Shown here: positions 1 through 9,193 of the stretch, in pieces
Layout of the letters: every line of letters begins with the position of its first letter
How positions within the stretch are numbered: position 1 is the stretch's first letter
Source of the DNA: Lachnospiraceae bacterium
GTDB lineage: Bacteria; Bacillota; Clostridia; Lachnospirales; Lachnospiraceae
Reading direction: 5' to 3'
NCBI GenBank assembly: GCA_017936785.1
Contig: JAGBEV010000061.1
Coordinates: 1 to 64,000, forward strand
Length of the DNA stretch: 64,000 nucleotides
Notes under the pieces: model-generated
What the model was told of the DNA's origin: nothing
What the model saw: only the letters and a program-made list of their open reading frames with translations
Databases searched by the model: none
Position numbers and translations under genes: made by a program

Positions 1-3000
1 ATCTGTTTCCCGTTTCCGTCGGTGGCTGTTAAGAGTCTTCCGGCATGGTCATAGGTGTAGAGGCTTTCCCCGGTCACGTCGTCCATGAGGGTGAGCCTTC
101 CCATGGCATCATAAGCATAGGAAGCGGTGGAGAGGGTCTCCCCGGTGTCTTTTTTTACCAGGCGGTTTAAGGCGTCGTAGTCGTATCGTGTCGTGTTTCC
201 GTTTTCATCTGTGCTTTCTGTCAGTCTGCCGGCTTCGTCGTAGCCGTACTGTTTCCGGTTTCCCAGGGGGTCCAGGGTCTGTGTCAGGTTTCCTGCCCGG
301 TCGTAGTCGTAGTGTGTTGTGTTTCCGTTTGCGTCGGTGGCAGAGGTCAGGTTTCCCACTGTGTTGTAGGTATAGGTCACAAGGGAGTTTTCTTCTGCCA
401 CACCGGTCAGGCGGTCACGGCTGTCATAGGTATAGGTGGTGGTCTGCTCCCTCGGGGTCAGGTCGCCGGTACTTTCTGCGGTGGTCTTTTCGGTGAGTCT
501 TCCTTTGGCGTCATAGGTATAGGTTGTGGTATTGCCTTCCCCGTCTGTAAGGGATGTCAGGTTCCCCAGGCTGTCGTAGGCATAGGCTGTGGCAGTCCCA
601 CCGGGGGAAACTGTGTTTGTCACGCGGCTTAGGGCATCGTATTCATAGGCTGTCTTTCCGCCAAGGGCATCGGTGATGGTTTTTACATTGCCCAGAGGGT
701 CATATTCATAGGCTGTGGCATGGATTTCATCTGCATTTAGTGCGGATGGTTCTGTCGCTGTAGCAGCAGTCACATGCAGGGCATTGCCCGTTGTGTTGTT
801 CCCCATGGCGGCTGACGGGGTTTTTGCTGCCGTCATAGCTGACAGGGTCTGTTTTAAAAGCTGTCCTTCCGTGTCGTATGTGTTGTTTATTTTTAGTCCT
901 TCCGGGGTCTGTATGCCGGTATTTCTGCCCATGGCATCGTATTCATAGGTATAAGAAGCCCCGTCTGCATAGGTGGCAGCGGTCATGTTGCCGGCTTTGT
1001 CATAGGTATAGGTGGTCCTGCCGCCCAGGGCATCGGTAGTCTGTGTCACGCGGTTTAAGGCATCATAGGTGTATGTTGTGGTGCTTCCGGCTGTATAAAG
1101 GGTCAGCAGGTTGCCTGCAGGATCATAGGTATATGCTATAGCAGTCCCTGTAGGTCCTGTCACTTTTTCCACGTTTCCTGTTTTGTCATAAGCATAAGCA
1201 TAGGTGCCGTCATTTGGCAGTGTCATGGATATCAGGCGGTTTAAGGCATCGTAAGTGTATTCTGTAACAGTGTTGTCCGGTGCCTTTTCCGATGTGAGGT
1301 TTCCCATGGCATCATAAGTATACTTTGTTTCATTGCCCAGTGCATCTTTTTTCATGGTGCAGCGGTTTAGGGCGTCATAGGTATATTCTGTTAATTTTTC
1401 TTCTCCCTCCCTGGTAAAGGTCATGTTTCCTGCCACGTCGTAGGCTGCAAGTGTCCTTGTCCCATCTGCATGGGTAACGGCGGTCATTCTTCCCAAAGGG
1501 TCGTATTCATAGGTAGTTTTACCACCTGCAGGGTCTGTTATTTCTGTCAGGCTGCCGTTTTTGTCATAGGCATAGGCTGTAGTCCGTGACAGGGAATCGG
1601 TCACTGTCAGGAGGTTTCCGCTGCCGTCATAAGTGTAGGCAGTCTTTCCGCCGTCAGCTGCTGTTTCTGTCTTCAGGCGGTTTTCCTTATCATAGGCGTA
1701 GGTGGTCCGGTTCCCCAGCGGGTCCGTGGCTGCGGTGATGTTGCCCGCCCCGTCATAGGCATTCTCCCATGTTCCGCCTGCAGCATCTTTGATAAGGATC
1801 AGTTCATTTTCATCATTATAAGTATACTCTGTTTTGTTTTCATTTGCATCAATCCGGCTGGTGATGTTTCCGTAAATGTCATGGGTGTATTGTGTTTTTG
1901 CTCCGTTTTCGCCGGTATATGCTGTGAGGCTGCCTGCAGCATCGTATTCATAGAGGCGTACGCCGCCCAGGGCATCGGTTTCTTTTGTCAGGCGTGAAAA
2001 GGAGTCATATTCGTAGGCGGCAGTCCTGCCCATGGGGTCTGTGGCGGCGGTGAGCCTGTTATTTTTATCATAGTTATAAGTGGTCACACTGCCCAGGGCG
2101 TCGGTAACGGATATGAGGTTGTCATTTTTATCATAGGCATAGATGGTCTTTCTTCCCAGGGGATCGGTTTCCGATGTCATTCTGTCAAGGGGGTCGTATT
2201 CATAGGCTGTTTTGTTTCCCAGGGCATCGGTAAATCCTGTCAGGTTTCCAAGGGGGTCGTATTCATAGGTGGAAGCATAACCCAGGGTGTCTGCAGAGGT
2301 TATGATCCTGCCAAGGACATCATAGGCATAACGGTATTCCCCCGCCTCAGGAGTTTTCTCCAGGATCAGGCGGTCATTGAGGTCATAGGCATAGGTGGTG
2401 GTATTGCCTTCTCCATCAGTCCGGGCAAGTATATTTCCGTTTCCGTCATAAGTATAGGATATCCTGTTACCTAAGGGGTCTGTCTGTCCGGTCAGGTTTC
2501 CCGCCCCGTCATAGGTGTAGGTATAGGTCCGCCCCGAAGGGGTGGTCTGCCGGGTCAGGCGGTTCATGGCATCGTATTCCATGGACAGGTTTCTGCCGTT
2601 TTGGTCTGTTATGAGGGTGCAGTTGCCGTTGCCGTCATAATGTCTGCTCTCTTCCAGTCCGCTTGCGTAGGTGGTCTTTGTAAGCTGTCCTTTTGTATCG
2701 TATTCATAGGATGCCACCACTTCTCCTGCCTGTGTCATGGAGAGTACGTTGCCGGTCAGGTCATAGGTGTATTCTGTTATGGTCCCTTCCGGGTCAGTGA
2801 CGGTTAAAGGCAGGTCGTAGTAAGGGTCATAGGTAATGGTCATTTTTCCGCCTTCGGGGTCAGTGGCACAGGTCATCCTGCCGCCTGCATCATAGGCATA
2901 GGTGTATATGCCGCCCAGTTTGTCGGTCACTTTTATGAGTCGGTTCATTTCATCGTATTCATTGGTGGTTATGTTACCCTTTGGGTCTGTCTCACTGGTA

Positions 3001-6000
3001 CGGTTTCCAACGGCATCATAGGTGTATTCATAGCGGTTTCCTGCTGCATCGGTGATGGTGAGGATGTTGGCGCACCCGTCGTAGGTGTATGATGTACCTT
3101 CTCCGTATGCGTCAGCCGTGGAGAGTACCAGTCCTTTTTTGTCATAAGTAATGGTCTCCCCGGCTCCCGTGGGGTATTTTACGGCTGTCATCCTTCCTTT
3201 CAGGTCGTAGGTATAGGTGGTGGTGCTGCCTTCCGGGTCCGTATGGCTTAAAAGCTGTCCCATGGGGCTGTAGGTATAGGGCCCGGCGGCAGTTCCGTCC
3301 ACAGATATCCCGGAAAGGAAGTTACCGTTATAGGTGTAACGGGTCTTATTTCCGTTTCCGTCTGTTTCTTCTGTCAGGTGGTTTCTGTTGTCATAGCAGT
3401 AGGTTTTTTCGCAGCCGTCTGCTTCGGTGGTTTTTATGAGGTTGCCATTTGTATCGTATTCTGCTGTGGTGGTATTGCCAAGGGCATCCATGCACCCTGT
3501 CAGTCTGCCTGCTTCGTCATAGGTGTATTCATTGTGGAGTTCTCCCAGGTTCTTTTCTGTGATGTTTCCTTTTGTATCATATTGAAATGTTGTCACTGTT
3601 CCCAGACGGTCGGTCTGCCTGACCAGCTGGTTATTTTGGTATTCTCTGGTTTCTGTGGTGCCGTCAGGGTAATGGATGGCGGTGGTGCGGTAAAGGCTGT
3701 CATATTCATAGACTGTGGTGTTTCCTTTTGGATCGGTAGCTGTGGTTTTTCCGTTTTCATAGGAGAGGGTAATGTTTCCGCCCAGTTCGTTGGTCTGCTT
3801 TATTACCCTGTCATTGGCATCATAGGTATTCTGTACGACCCTGGTGCCGTTTTCATCGTACCATGCAGTCATTCTGTGTCTGCTGTCATAAGTAAAGTGT
3901 TTGGCAGCTCCCAGGGGGTCTGTGACTCCGGTCAGGTTTTGGGCTGCATCATAGGTGTAGCGGTATGTGCCGCCGTTTGGCATGGTGATGGATAAGATGC
4001 AGCCTTCGGGGGTGGTCGTGACGGGCATGGTAGTGCCTTCCCTTGTGATGCTTATGAGGTTTCCTTTGCTGTTGCGGTCAAAAGTGAGGATGTCTCCTTT
4101 TTCTCCCCTGATCTGGATGAGGTTTCCACATTCATCAAAGGAGCAGATGCTGTTGTCTTCTCTGGTGACATCATAGCAGCAGATGTCATAGGCACAGTCT
4201 CCAGTGGAAAATGTACCAATGCGTTCTCCTGTCTTTATGCGTTTCAGACTGACCTGGCAGCCTTCGGGGCTTTCATAGTTTCCTTTTCCGTCAGGTCTGA
4301 AGGAGAGGCTGCTCCCGTCCTGGCGGTTGTAGATAATTGTGCCGTCAGAAAGGGCGCTGATGCTTTCGTCAAAAAGGGAGGTAAATCCTCTTCCGAAGCT
4401 GCCCATGCGTCCTGCACCCAGTCCGTTGTAGGATCGCTGAAGGGCAAAGGTCCCAAGGCTGTCCGTATAGGAAAAGTCCTCCTGTGCAAGGTAAAAGTTT
4501 CCGGTGTTTAAGTTGATGGGCTCAAAGCCGTATTCGCAGTGGAGTGCCCTGCCAAGGAGGGCGCTGTCAATGGCTGCTTTTTCTTCATCGGTCAGCTCAG
4601 AGGGCTGGTAGGGGGTGTTTTTGTTCCTCTGGGGGTTACGGATAAAGAGGGTGTTGTTTTCCACTAACAGAGTATCCGCCGCCTTGTTGTCAAAGAGGAG
4701 GGTGGCAAGGGGAACGCCGTAGTAGTCGGCGATCTTCTGCATGGTATCGTATCTGGTGACCTGGTAGATGAGGAATTCATCACTGGTGACCTTTTTGCCC
4801 AGTTTTTCGGCTGTTGCCGCCTGGGCGCTGATAGTGTATATGGTGTTTTGGTCATAGGCAGTAAAGGGGTATGGGGTCTGCCAGTTGGAGAGTCTGTCTT
4901 TATAGGGCAGGGTTCCTGCCGGAAATGCTGCCTGGAAACTGCTGCTGTCGGGGTAGAGTTTTTCATTTCCGGTGTACATGGCTCCGCTGTAGTTTTTGGA
5001 GGTATCAGACAGGGTGTATGCCACGTATGCCCCGGGGGTGGAAATGCCGTCTGCAAACACGCCGTAACACTGCATTTTTCCGTCGGTTGTGGTCAGTGTC
5101 ATGGGGCGGAGGTTTATGGTGGTGTCATCTAAAGGGTAGTCGAAAGGGATGTCTCCCGCAGGCTGCCAGATGATCTCCACTGTGGGGGTCAGAGAGGTGT
5201 CGGGATAGTTCTGGGTGGCAAACATGGCTCCGGGGACGGTTTCATTGTCAACGATGAGCACCATGCCGTGGCTTTCATAGGAGGCGCGCATCCAGCCGTT
5301 GACGGAGTCCCTGATGTCAAAACTGTGCCAGCCGGTCCCGGCAGCGGAAATGCTGTTTTCCCCTGCCATGTAGCGGTCGATATTTATGGTGTTGTTCCAG
5401 TCCTGCCCAAAGCGGGGGAGGTTTTCTTTTAAACGGTAGCAGCCGATATAAAAACCTGTATTGTCATTGAGCTGGTAGATATTTAAACTTGCTGACAGGA
5501 TTTCCACGTCTTTTTGTCCGAAGAGGATGGACTGGTAGAGGTAGTCTGTGATCACGTAGCTTCTGGTCTTTCCAAGGTCTTCAAAATAGCCTGTATGGCT
5601 GGTCTGCTGGTTTGGCATGGCTCCTGCAAGGCTTGAGATGGTGTAGTTTCTGATCTGGCTCTGGAGAACGATGGCGCTGGGATCGATCTTTATGGGATAG
5701 GTCCTTGTCTCATCCGATATCCAGTCCCTGTCTGCTGTGAGGATGATCTCATAACTGTTTTCTTTTTCCAGCAGTTTTAGGGTGATGGCTTCTGATGATG
5801 TTCCTGCGGCGTCTTCCATCCGGGGTGCACTGATGATCATGAGGGGCGTCTCATCATCCTGATCCAGGGCATTGGCGCTGACAGCAATGTCCAGGTCATT
5901 TCCGCTGGCAGTATTTTCTTTTTCTTCATACAGACAGACACAGTTATCCCTTAGTTCTGCCCTGATGCCGTTTTTTGCCAGATGATAGGTAAAGGTGTTC

Positions 6001-6749
6001 TTTTCCTGGGGCGCTGTCAGGATGATATCCTGTTTAAAGCCGTCAGGCTGTATGGTGTACTGGATGTCCACGTTTTCATAAACGTCATTGTAACGGAGGG
6101 CATTTTCCGAGACTGCGGCCTTGGTGTAGTCCCCGTCTTCCGGCTCCAGCACGGCTTTCATTTCTTCCGTGCTGATGGTCACGGCGCTTTTTTCATTTCC
6201 GCCGGCAGACAGGGTGATCTTTATGTCGTTTTCTTTGTTGGTATAGGTTTCCCCTTCCAGGCTGTTTTCGGAGACCAGGGTGTTGTCGATGGGTTTTTCC
6301 TGTGTCCCGTCCATGTAGGTGTTGGGGTAAGAGGTAAAGATGGTTTTACAGGTCCCGTCCGGCAGTTCGTAGGTTTTATAGTTTCTGCCGGTCTCCACAG
6401 GCTCGCCATAGAGCATGTCAGGGTTGTCACGGTCAGGGAGGTCGGGCATGCGCAGGATGGTATCTATTTCTTCTGTCAGTATGTCGTCTTCTGTCCGGGA
6501 TGGTCCGGACAGGGAGGCATCTTTGTCCGGGGTGTTTTCTGACAGACTGATGGCTTCTTTCGGGGCAAAGAACTCTTCTTCCCTTAACAGGCGTTCTTCT
6601 TCTGCTTTCTGTTGTTCTTTTTCCTGTACCAGTCTGTCATTCAGGGCAGGGAGTTCTTCTGCATAGGCAGGGACTTCCTGGATGAACAAAAGGAGGATGG
6701 CAAGGAGGAGGCTTATGTATCTTTTGAGATTTCGGGATTTCTTACTCAT
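1..6749 (-). CDS. WapA/RHS-type secreted YD-repeat protein, C-terminus outside window
   Basis: A giant open frame runs without a stop from ATG 6749 to the window edge (2249 codons visible). A GGAGG site lies 10 bases before the start, and the start overlaps the stop of the upstream gene by 8 bases. Residues 1-30 are a Sec signal peptide ending AYA. A DNRLRE-like domain follows at about 395-500, a LysM-like segment at about 660-705, a DUF6531-like RHS entry domain (LNTGNFYLAQEDF) at about 740-825, then about sixty ~21-residue YD repeats of the form TYDxxGNLTxxTDxxGN from about 930 on. Family knowledge: such proteins form a hollow shell that encloses a variable C-terminal toxin used in contact-dependent competition. 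The toxin and its immunity gene should lie left of position 1. The gene is visibly richer in G+C than its neighbours, which suggests transfer or repeat-driven bias. Confidence 0.93.
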   Translation of the reverse strand, partial: MSKKSRNLKRYISLLLAILLLFIQEVPAYAEELPALNDRLVQEKEQQKAEEERLLREEEFFAPKEAISLSENTPDKDASLSGPSRTEDDILTEEIDTILRMPDLPDRDNPDMLYGEPVETGRNYKTYELPDGTCKTIFTSYPNTYMDGTQEKPIDNTLVSENSLEGETYTNKENDIKITLSAGGNEKSAVTISTEEMKAVLEPEDGDYTKAAVSENALRYNDVYENVDIQYTIQPDGFKQDIILTAPQEKNTFTYHLAKNGIRAELRDNCVCLYEEKENTASGNDLDIAVSANALDQDDETPLMIISAPRMEDAAGTSSEAITLKLLEKENSYEIILTADRDWISDETRTYPIKIDPSAIVLQSQIRNYTISSLAGAMPNQQTSHTGYFEDLGKTRSYVITDYLYQSILFGQKDVEILSASLNIYQLNDNTGFYIGCYRLKENLPRFGQDWNNTINIDRYMAGENSISAAGTGWHSFDIRDSVNGWMRASYESHGMVLIVDNETVPGAMFATQNYPDTSLTPTVEIIWQPAGDIPFDYPLDDTTINLRPMTLTTTDGKMQCYGVFADGISTPGAYVAYTLSDTSKNYSGAMYTGNEKLYPDSSSFQAAFPAGTLPYKDRLSNWQTPYPFTAYDQNTIYTISAQAATAEKLGKKVTSDEFLIYQVTRYDTMQKIADYYGVPLATLLFDNKAADTLLVENNTLFIRNPQRNKNTPYQPSELTDEEKAAIDSALLGRALHCEYGFEPINLNTGNFYLAQEDFSYTDSLGTFALQRSYNGLGAGRMGSFGRGFTSLFDESISALSDGTIIYNRQDGSSLSFRPDGKGNYESPEGCQVSLKRIKTGERIGTFSTGDCAYDICCYDVTREDNSICSFDECGNLIQIRGEKGDILTFDRNSKGNLISITREGTTMPVTTTPEGCILSITMPNGGTYRYTYDAAQNLTGVTDPLGAAKHFTYDSRHRMTAWYDENGTRVVQNTYDANDRVIKQTNELGGNITLSYENGKTTATDPKGNTTVYEYDSLYRTTAIHYPDGTTETREYQNNQLVRQTDRLGTVTTFQYDTKGNITEKNLGELHNEYTYDEAGRLTGCMDALGNTTTAEYDTNGNLIKTTEADGCEKTYCYDNRNHLTEETDGNGNKTRYTYNGNFLSGISVDGTAAGPYTYSPMGQLLSHTDPEGSTTTYTYDLKGRMTAVKYPTGAGETITYDKKGLVLSTADAYGEGTSYTYDGCANILTITDAAGNRYEYTYDAVGNRTSETDPKGNITTNEYDEMNRLIKVTDKLGGIYTYAYDAGGRMTCATDPEGGKMTITYDPYYDLPLTVTDPEGTITEYTYDLTGNVLSMTQAGEVVASYEYDTKGQLTKTTYASGLEESRHYDGNGNCTLITDQNGRNLSMEYDAMNRLTRQTTPSGRTYTYTYDGAGNLTGQTDPLGNRISYTYDGNGNILARTDGEGNTTTYAYDLNDRLILEKTPEAGEYRYAYDVLGRIITSADTLGYASTYEYDPLGNLTGFTDALGNKTAYEYDPLDRMTSETDPLGRKTIYAYDKNDNLISVTDALGSVTTYNYDKNNRLTAATDPMGRTAAYEYDSFSRLTKETDALGGVRLYEYDAAGSLTAYTGENGAKTQYTHDIYGNITSRIDANENKTEYTYNDENELILIKDAAGGTWENAYDGAGNITAATDPLGNRTTYAYDKENRLKTETAADGGKTAYTYDGSGNLLTVTDSLSRTTAYAYDKNGSLTEITDPAGGKTTYEYDPLGRMTAVTHADGTRTLAAYDVAGNMTFTREGEEKLTEYTYDALNRCTMKKDALGNETKYTYDAMGNLTSEKAPDNTVTEYTYDALNRLISMTLPNDGTYAYAYDKTGNVEKVTGPTGTAIAYTYDPAGNLLTLYTAGSTTTYTYDALNRVTQTTDALGGRTTYTYDKAGNMTAATYADGASYTYEYDAMGRNTGIQTPEGLKINNTYDTEGQLLKQTLSAMTAAKTPSAAMGNNTTGNALHVTAATATEPSALNADEIHATAYEYDPLGNVKTITDALGGKTAYEYDALSRVTNTVSPGGTATAYAYDSLGNLTSLTDGEGNTTTYTYDAKGRLTEKTTAESTGDLTPREQTTTYTYDSRDRLTGVAEENSLVTYTYNTVGNLTSATDANGNTTHYDYDRAGNLTQTLDPLGNRKQYGYDEAGRLTESTDENGNTTRYDYDALNRLVKKDTGETLSTASYAYDAMGRLTLMDDVTGESLYTYDHAGRLLTATDGNGKQ

Positions 6750-7167
6750 TTTCAGGCGCCTCCTTTCCGGTGCCCGGCATCAGGAACCAGAGTGTTCCCA
6801 GCGCCAGGATGTCAAAAAGGATGGTGCTTATGTATGCCCCATGGAGGCTGCCTTTTTGTTTTATGAGTATCCATAGCAGGCGGCTCAAGTATCTGGCAGC
6901 GGCAAGTCCGGTTCCCATGGCTGCATAGAGGAGCCGTTCTTTTCCGGTTCTTTTGGTTTCCCAGTCTTTCCGGCGGAATCTTCCCAATAGGAATGTCAGA
7001 TAAATGCTTCCCAGAAGGGTACTGAGGGCTTCTGTCAGGTATTTACCGGTTTCTTCCGAAAAGAGGTCTGCCATGCCTAAGAGCATGGCAGTTAAGCCCG
7101 TCAACAGCACAAGGCATGGTGCTGCAAGGGCATAGGTGGTCTTTATGTTTTTCTTTTGTGGTTTCAT
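6742..7167 (-). CDS. small four-helix membrane protein upstream of the RHS gene
   Basis: A 141-residue protein with about four hydrophobic helices (near residues 10-30, 45-62, 80-98 and 113-131) and basic loops between them. I do not recognise the family. The start is ATG 7167 with GGGGAG ten bases upstream. Its stop overlaps the start of the RHS gene in an ATGAGTAA arrangement, so the two are translationally coupled. That context suggests a role in export, anchoring or expression of the RHS protein, but this is inference. It is not an obvious immunity protein, since those usually follow the toxin end. Confidence 0.75.
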   Translation of the reverse strand: MKPQKKNIKTTYALAAPCLVLLTGLTAMLLGMADLFSEETGKYLTEALSTLLGSIYLTFLLGRFRRKDWETKRTGKERLLYAAMGTGLAAARYLSRLLWILIKQKGSLHGAYISTILFDILALGTLWFLMPGTGKEAPENE

Positions 7168-7203
7168 CTTTTGTATTCTCCCCTCTGTCTTTCATGTTCT
7201 GCA

Positions 7204-7237
7204 CAAAAAAACCGGCAGTCTTTTGACTGTCGGTTTT
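7204..7237 (-). terminator. intrinsic terminator of the suf operon
   Basis: Read on the minus strand, a stem of AAAACCGACAGTC pairs across an AAAA loop with GACTGCCGGTTTT and runs into a T tract. It lies about 85 bases past the sufB stop and just before the next gene. Confidence 0.85.
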
Positions 7238-7322
7238 AGTATAGCTGATTTATTTCTCCTTTTATTTCCATATATGGTATGAATCAGGTGTTTTTATAAA
7301 AAAATTTTCATAAATTTAAAAT

Positions 7323-8240
7323 TTATTTCAAAAATCCATTGATGATTTGTTCTTCCGCCTCTGCCTCGGTCAATCCCAGGGTCATCAGTTTAATAAGCTG
7401 CTCTCCCGCGATCTTTCCGATTGCCGCCTCATGGATCAACGCCGCATCAATATCATTTGCCGTCAGTTCCGGTATGGCGCTGACACTTGCATGATCCATA
7501 ATAATGGCATCGCACTCTGTATGTCCGCTGCACCGGTTATTTCCGTTGATCCTGCTGCGGAAGATCTGATGGGATTCTTCCTTTGCCACAGAACGGGAAA
7601 CCACATTGGCACTGGAGTCCTCTCCATCCATATCCACTGTAAAATCCGTCTCCGCATACTGGTTTCCGTGTGTCATGAGCTTTTCATGAATGGTCAGGGA
7701 TGCTCCTTTTCCCAATTTGGCGCTGGTCACCCTCTTTGTGGAATCAATTCCCCTGATCTGAACCGTTTCCATATCCATGGAAGCGCCTTCCTCCAGGGTC
7801 ATTTCCGTAACAGGATTCATGATCCGCTCACCCCTGCCGTCTCCCTGTCCGTAATGCTTCTCCACATAGCGCACCTTGGAATTTTTGCCGATAAAGAAAC
7901 GATGGATGCCGCTATGTTCACTGGCTGCATCTCCTCCGTTATGAATTCCGCAGCCCGCCACGATGGTCACATCACAATCCTCTCCGATGTGAAAATCATT
8001 ATATACACTTTCCTTTAATCCTGACTGGCTCAACACCACCGGAATATGCACACTTTCCTTTTTCGTTCCCGGCTTAATGATAATATCGATTCCGGATACA
8101 TCCGTTTTCGTCACGATATCTATATGTTCTGTAGTATTTCTGCCTGCCATGGCACCGTTTGCCCTGATGTTATAGGCTCCCTGAGGCACCTCATGGAGTC
8201 CGGCAATTTCTTCTAATAATGTCTGCTGAATCTGATCCAT
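7323..8240 (-). CDS. sufB: SufB-like Fe-S scaffold of a minimal SUF (SMS-type) system
   Basis: A 305-residue SufBD-core protein, much shorter than classical SufB (about 470 residues). It keeps the C-terminal family block HEAAIGKIAGEQLIKL followed by LGLTEAEAEEQII, which aligns with the HEA-x-SKI and GISEEDA region of SufB and SufD. The rest is the expected beta-helix, rich in short polar strands. ATG 8240 has a GGAGAGG site. It follows sufC by 18 bases, and no sufD, sufS or sufU is next to it. Family knowledge: this C-B pair is the ancestral minimal machine that assembles Fe-S clusters in the cytosol of many anaerobes. The gene is therefore probably complete and not a fragment. Confidence 0.88.
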   Translation of the reverse strand: MDQIQQTLLEEIAGLHEVPQGAYNIRANGAMAGRNTTEHIDIVTKTDVSGIDIIIKPGTKKESVHIPVVLSQSGLKESVYNDFHIGEDCDVTIVAGCGIHNGGDAASEHSGIHRFFIGKNSKVRYVEKHYGQGDGRGERIMNPVTEMTLEEGASMDMETVQIRGIDSTKRVTSAKLGKGASLTIHEKLMTHGNQYAETDFTVDMDGEDSSANVVSRSVAKEESHQIFRSRINGNNRCSGHTECDAIIMDHASVSAIPELTANDIDAALIHEAAIGKIAGEQLIKLMTLGLTEAEAEEQIINGFLK

Positions 8241-8258
8241 TGTCCCTCTCCTTCCGTC

Positions 8259-8981
8259 CTACATTTTATCCTTCAAAATGGTACAGGGTCCGCTTCCGCC
8301 CGTCCCCAGTATCATCGGCATGATCTCTTCCTTGGTTCCTTCTGCCTTTACCTGTCCGTCTGCGATCAGTAAAATTCTGTCCGCAATATCCAGGATTCTC
8401 TCCTGATGGGAAATGATCATAATGGAACCGTTTATTTTTTCATACATCTTTTCAAATACTTTGATCAGGCTGTTAAAGCTCCACAGATCAATTCCTGCTT
8501 CCGGCTCGTCAAATATGGAAAGCTTTGTACCTCTGGCAAGAATCATGGCAATTTCAATTCGCTTCAGTTCTCCGCCGGATAAAGAATCATTGACCTCACG
8601 GTTAATATAATCCCTTGCGCACAAGCCTACTTCCGATAAAACCTCACAGGCTTCACTCATGGAAATTTTCTTTCCTGAGGCAAGCATGATTAGATCCTTT
8701 ACGGTAATCCCCTTGAAACGGACCGGCTGCTGAAAAGCAAAGCTGATGCCCGCATTGGCTCTTTCTGTAATATTCATCCCCGTAATATCCTGTCCGTCAA
8801 AATAAATGCTGCCTGAGGTAGGGGTAATAATTCCTGCAATGATCTTTGCCAATGTGGATTTGCCGCCCCCGTTAGGCCCGGTCAACGCCACAAACCGTTC
8901 ATTTATGGTTAAACTGATATCTTTTATAATCTCTTTATTTCCATCCTCTACCAGATAAGAAATATTTTTCAATTCCAACAT
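8259..8981 (-). CDS. sufC: SufC ABC-type ATPase, Fe-S cluster assembly
   Basis: A 240-residue ABC ATPase of the SufC family. Walker A GPNGGGKST is at about residue 35, the Q-loop is in AFQQPVRFKG, the signature is LSGGELKR, Walker B is FDEPEAGID, and the switch histidine is in ISHQ. I chose ATG 8981 (MLELKNIS) because GGAGG at 8990-8994 sits 8 bases before it. The in-frame ATG at 8996 overlaps that site and has none of its own. It is the first gene of the two-gene operon with sufB. The ATPase drives conformational change of the SufB scaffold in the cytosol. Confidence 0.92.
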   Translation of the reverse strand: MLELKNISYLVEDGNKEIIKDISLTINERFVALTGPNGGGKSTLAKIIAGIITPTSGSIYFDGQDITGMNITERANAGISFAFQQPVRFKGITVKDLIMLASGKKISMSEACEVLSEVGLCARDYINREVNDSLSGGELKRIEIAMILARGTKLSIFDEPEAGIDLWSFNSLIKVFEKMYEKINGSIMIISHQERILDIADRILLIADGQVKAEGTKEEIMPMILGTGGSGPCTILKDKM

Positions 8982-9065
8982 CTGTTTTTCCTCCATGTAT
9001 CATTAGCCCAATCCGGTCAAATCTCTTATTCGGACCAGTTGCCCGGCTGTTTTGGACCATCTATT

Positions 9066-9071
9066 ATTATA
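9066..9071 (-). promoter_or_regulatory. -10 element of the sufCB promoter
   Basis: A perfect TATAAT on the minus strand about 85 bases before sufC. The -35 region (TTTTAT at 17 bases) is weak, so an activator or repressor may act here. The leader contains two copies of TGGTCC, and a GACCGG that could pair with one of them. No Rrf2-family regulator gene is adjacent. Confidence 0.5.
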
Positions 9072-9123
9072 CACAAGTTACGCAGAAAATAAAATAAAAG
9101 TTCCATAAATTGAAAACAGCCCA

Positions 9124-9141
9124 CAGATTCCGAGGAATCTG
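9124..9141 (-). terminator. possible terminator after agrB
   Basis: A hairpin with an 8-bp stem, CAGATTCC/GGAATCTG, and a two-base loop, about 50 bases past the agrB stop. The following tract is only moderately T-rich, so termination may be partial. Confidence 0.45.
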
Positions 9142-9193
9142 CAGACCATTTCCTTTTTTCTGAAAAGGCTTTACATCACGTTTTCAAATGATT

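Noticed and set aside
1-3960. Regularly spaced repeats that could suggest a CRISPR array or tandem satellite
   Set aside because: The ~63-bp period encodes a conserved 21-residue YD motif in frame; there are no constant repeats with unique spacers.
188-6542. Many plus-strand open frames of 60-205 codons, for example 3378-3995
   Set aside because: They mirror the RHS repeats on the opposite strand, lack ribosome sites and have no family pattern. The minus-strand frame is continuous through all of them.
7347-8018. A 223-codon plus-strand frame inside sufB
   Set aside because: No ribosome site and no domain; sufB on the minus strand has clear family motifs and operon context.
8995-9065. Possible T-box or riboswitch in the sufC leader (two TGGTCC copies)
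   Set aside because: No specifier stem, T-box core or known aptamer motif could be recognised, so it is left as a plain leader.
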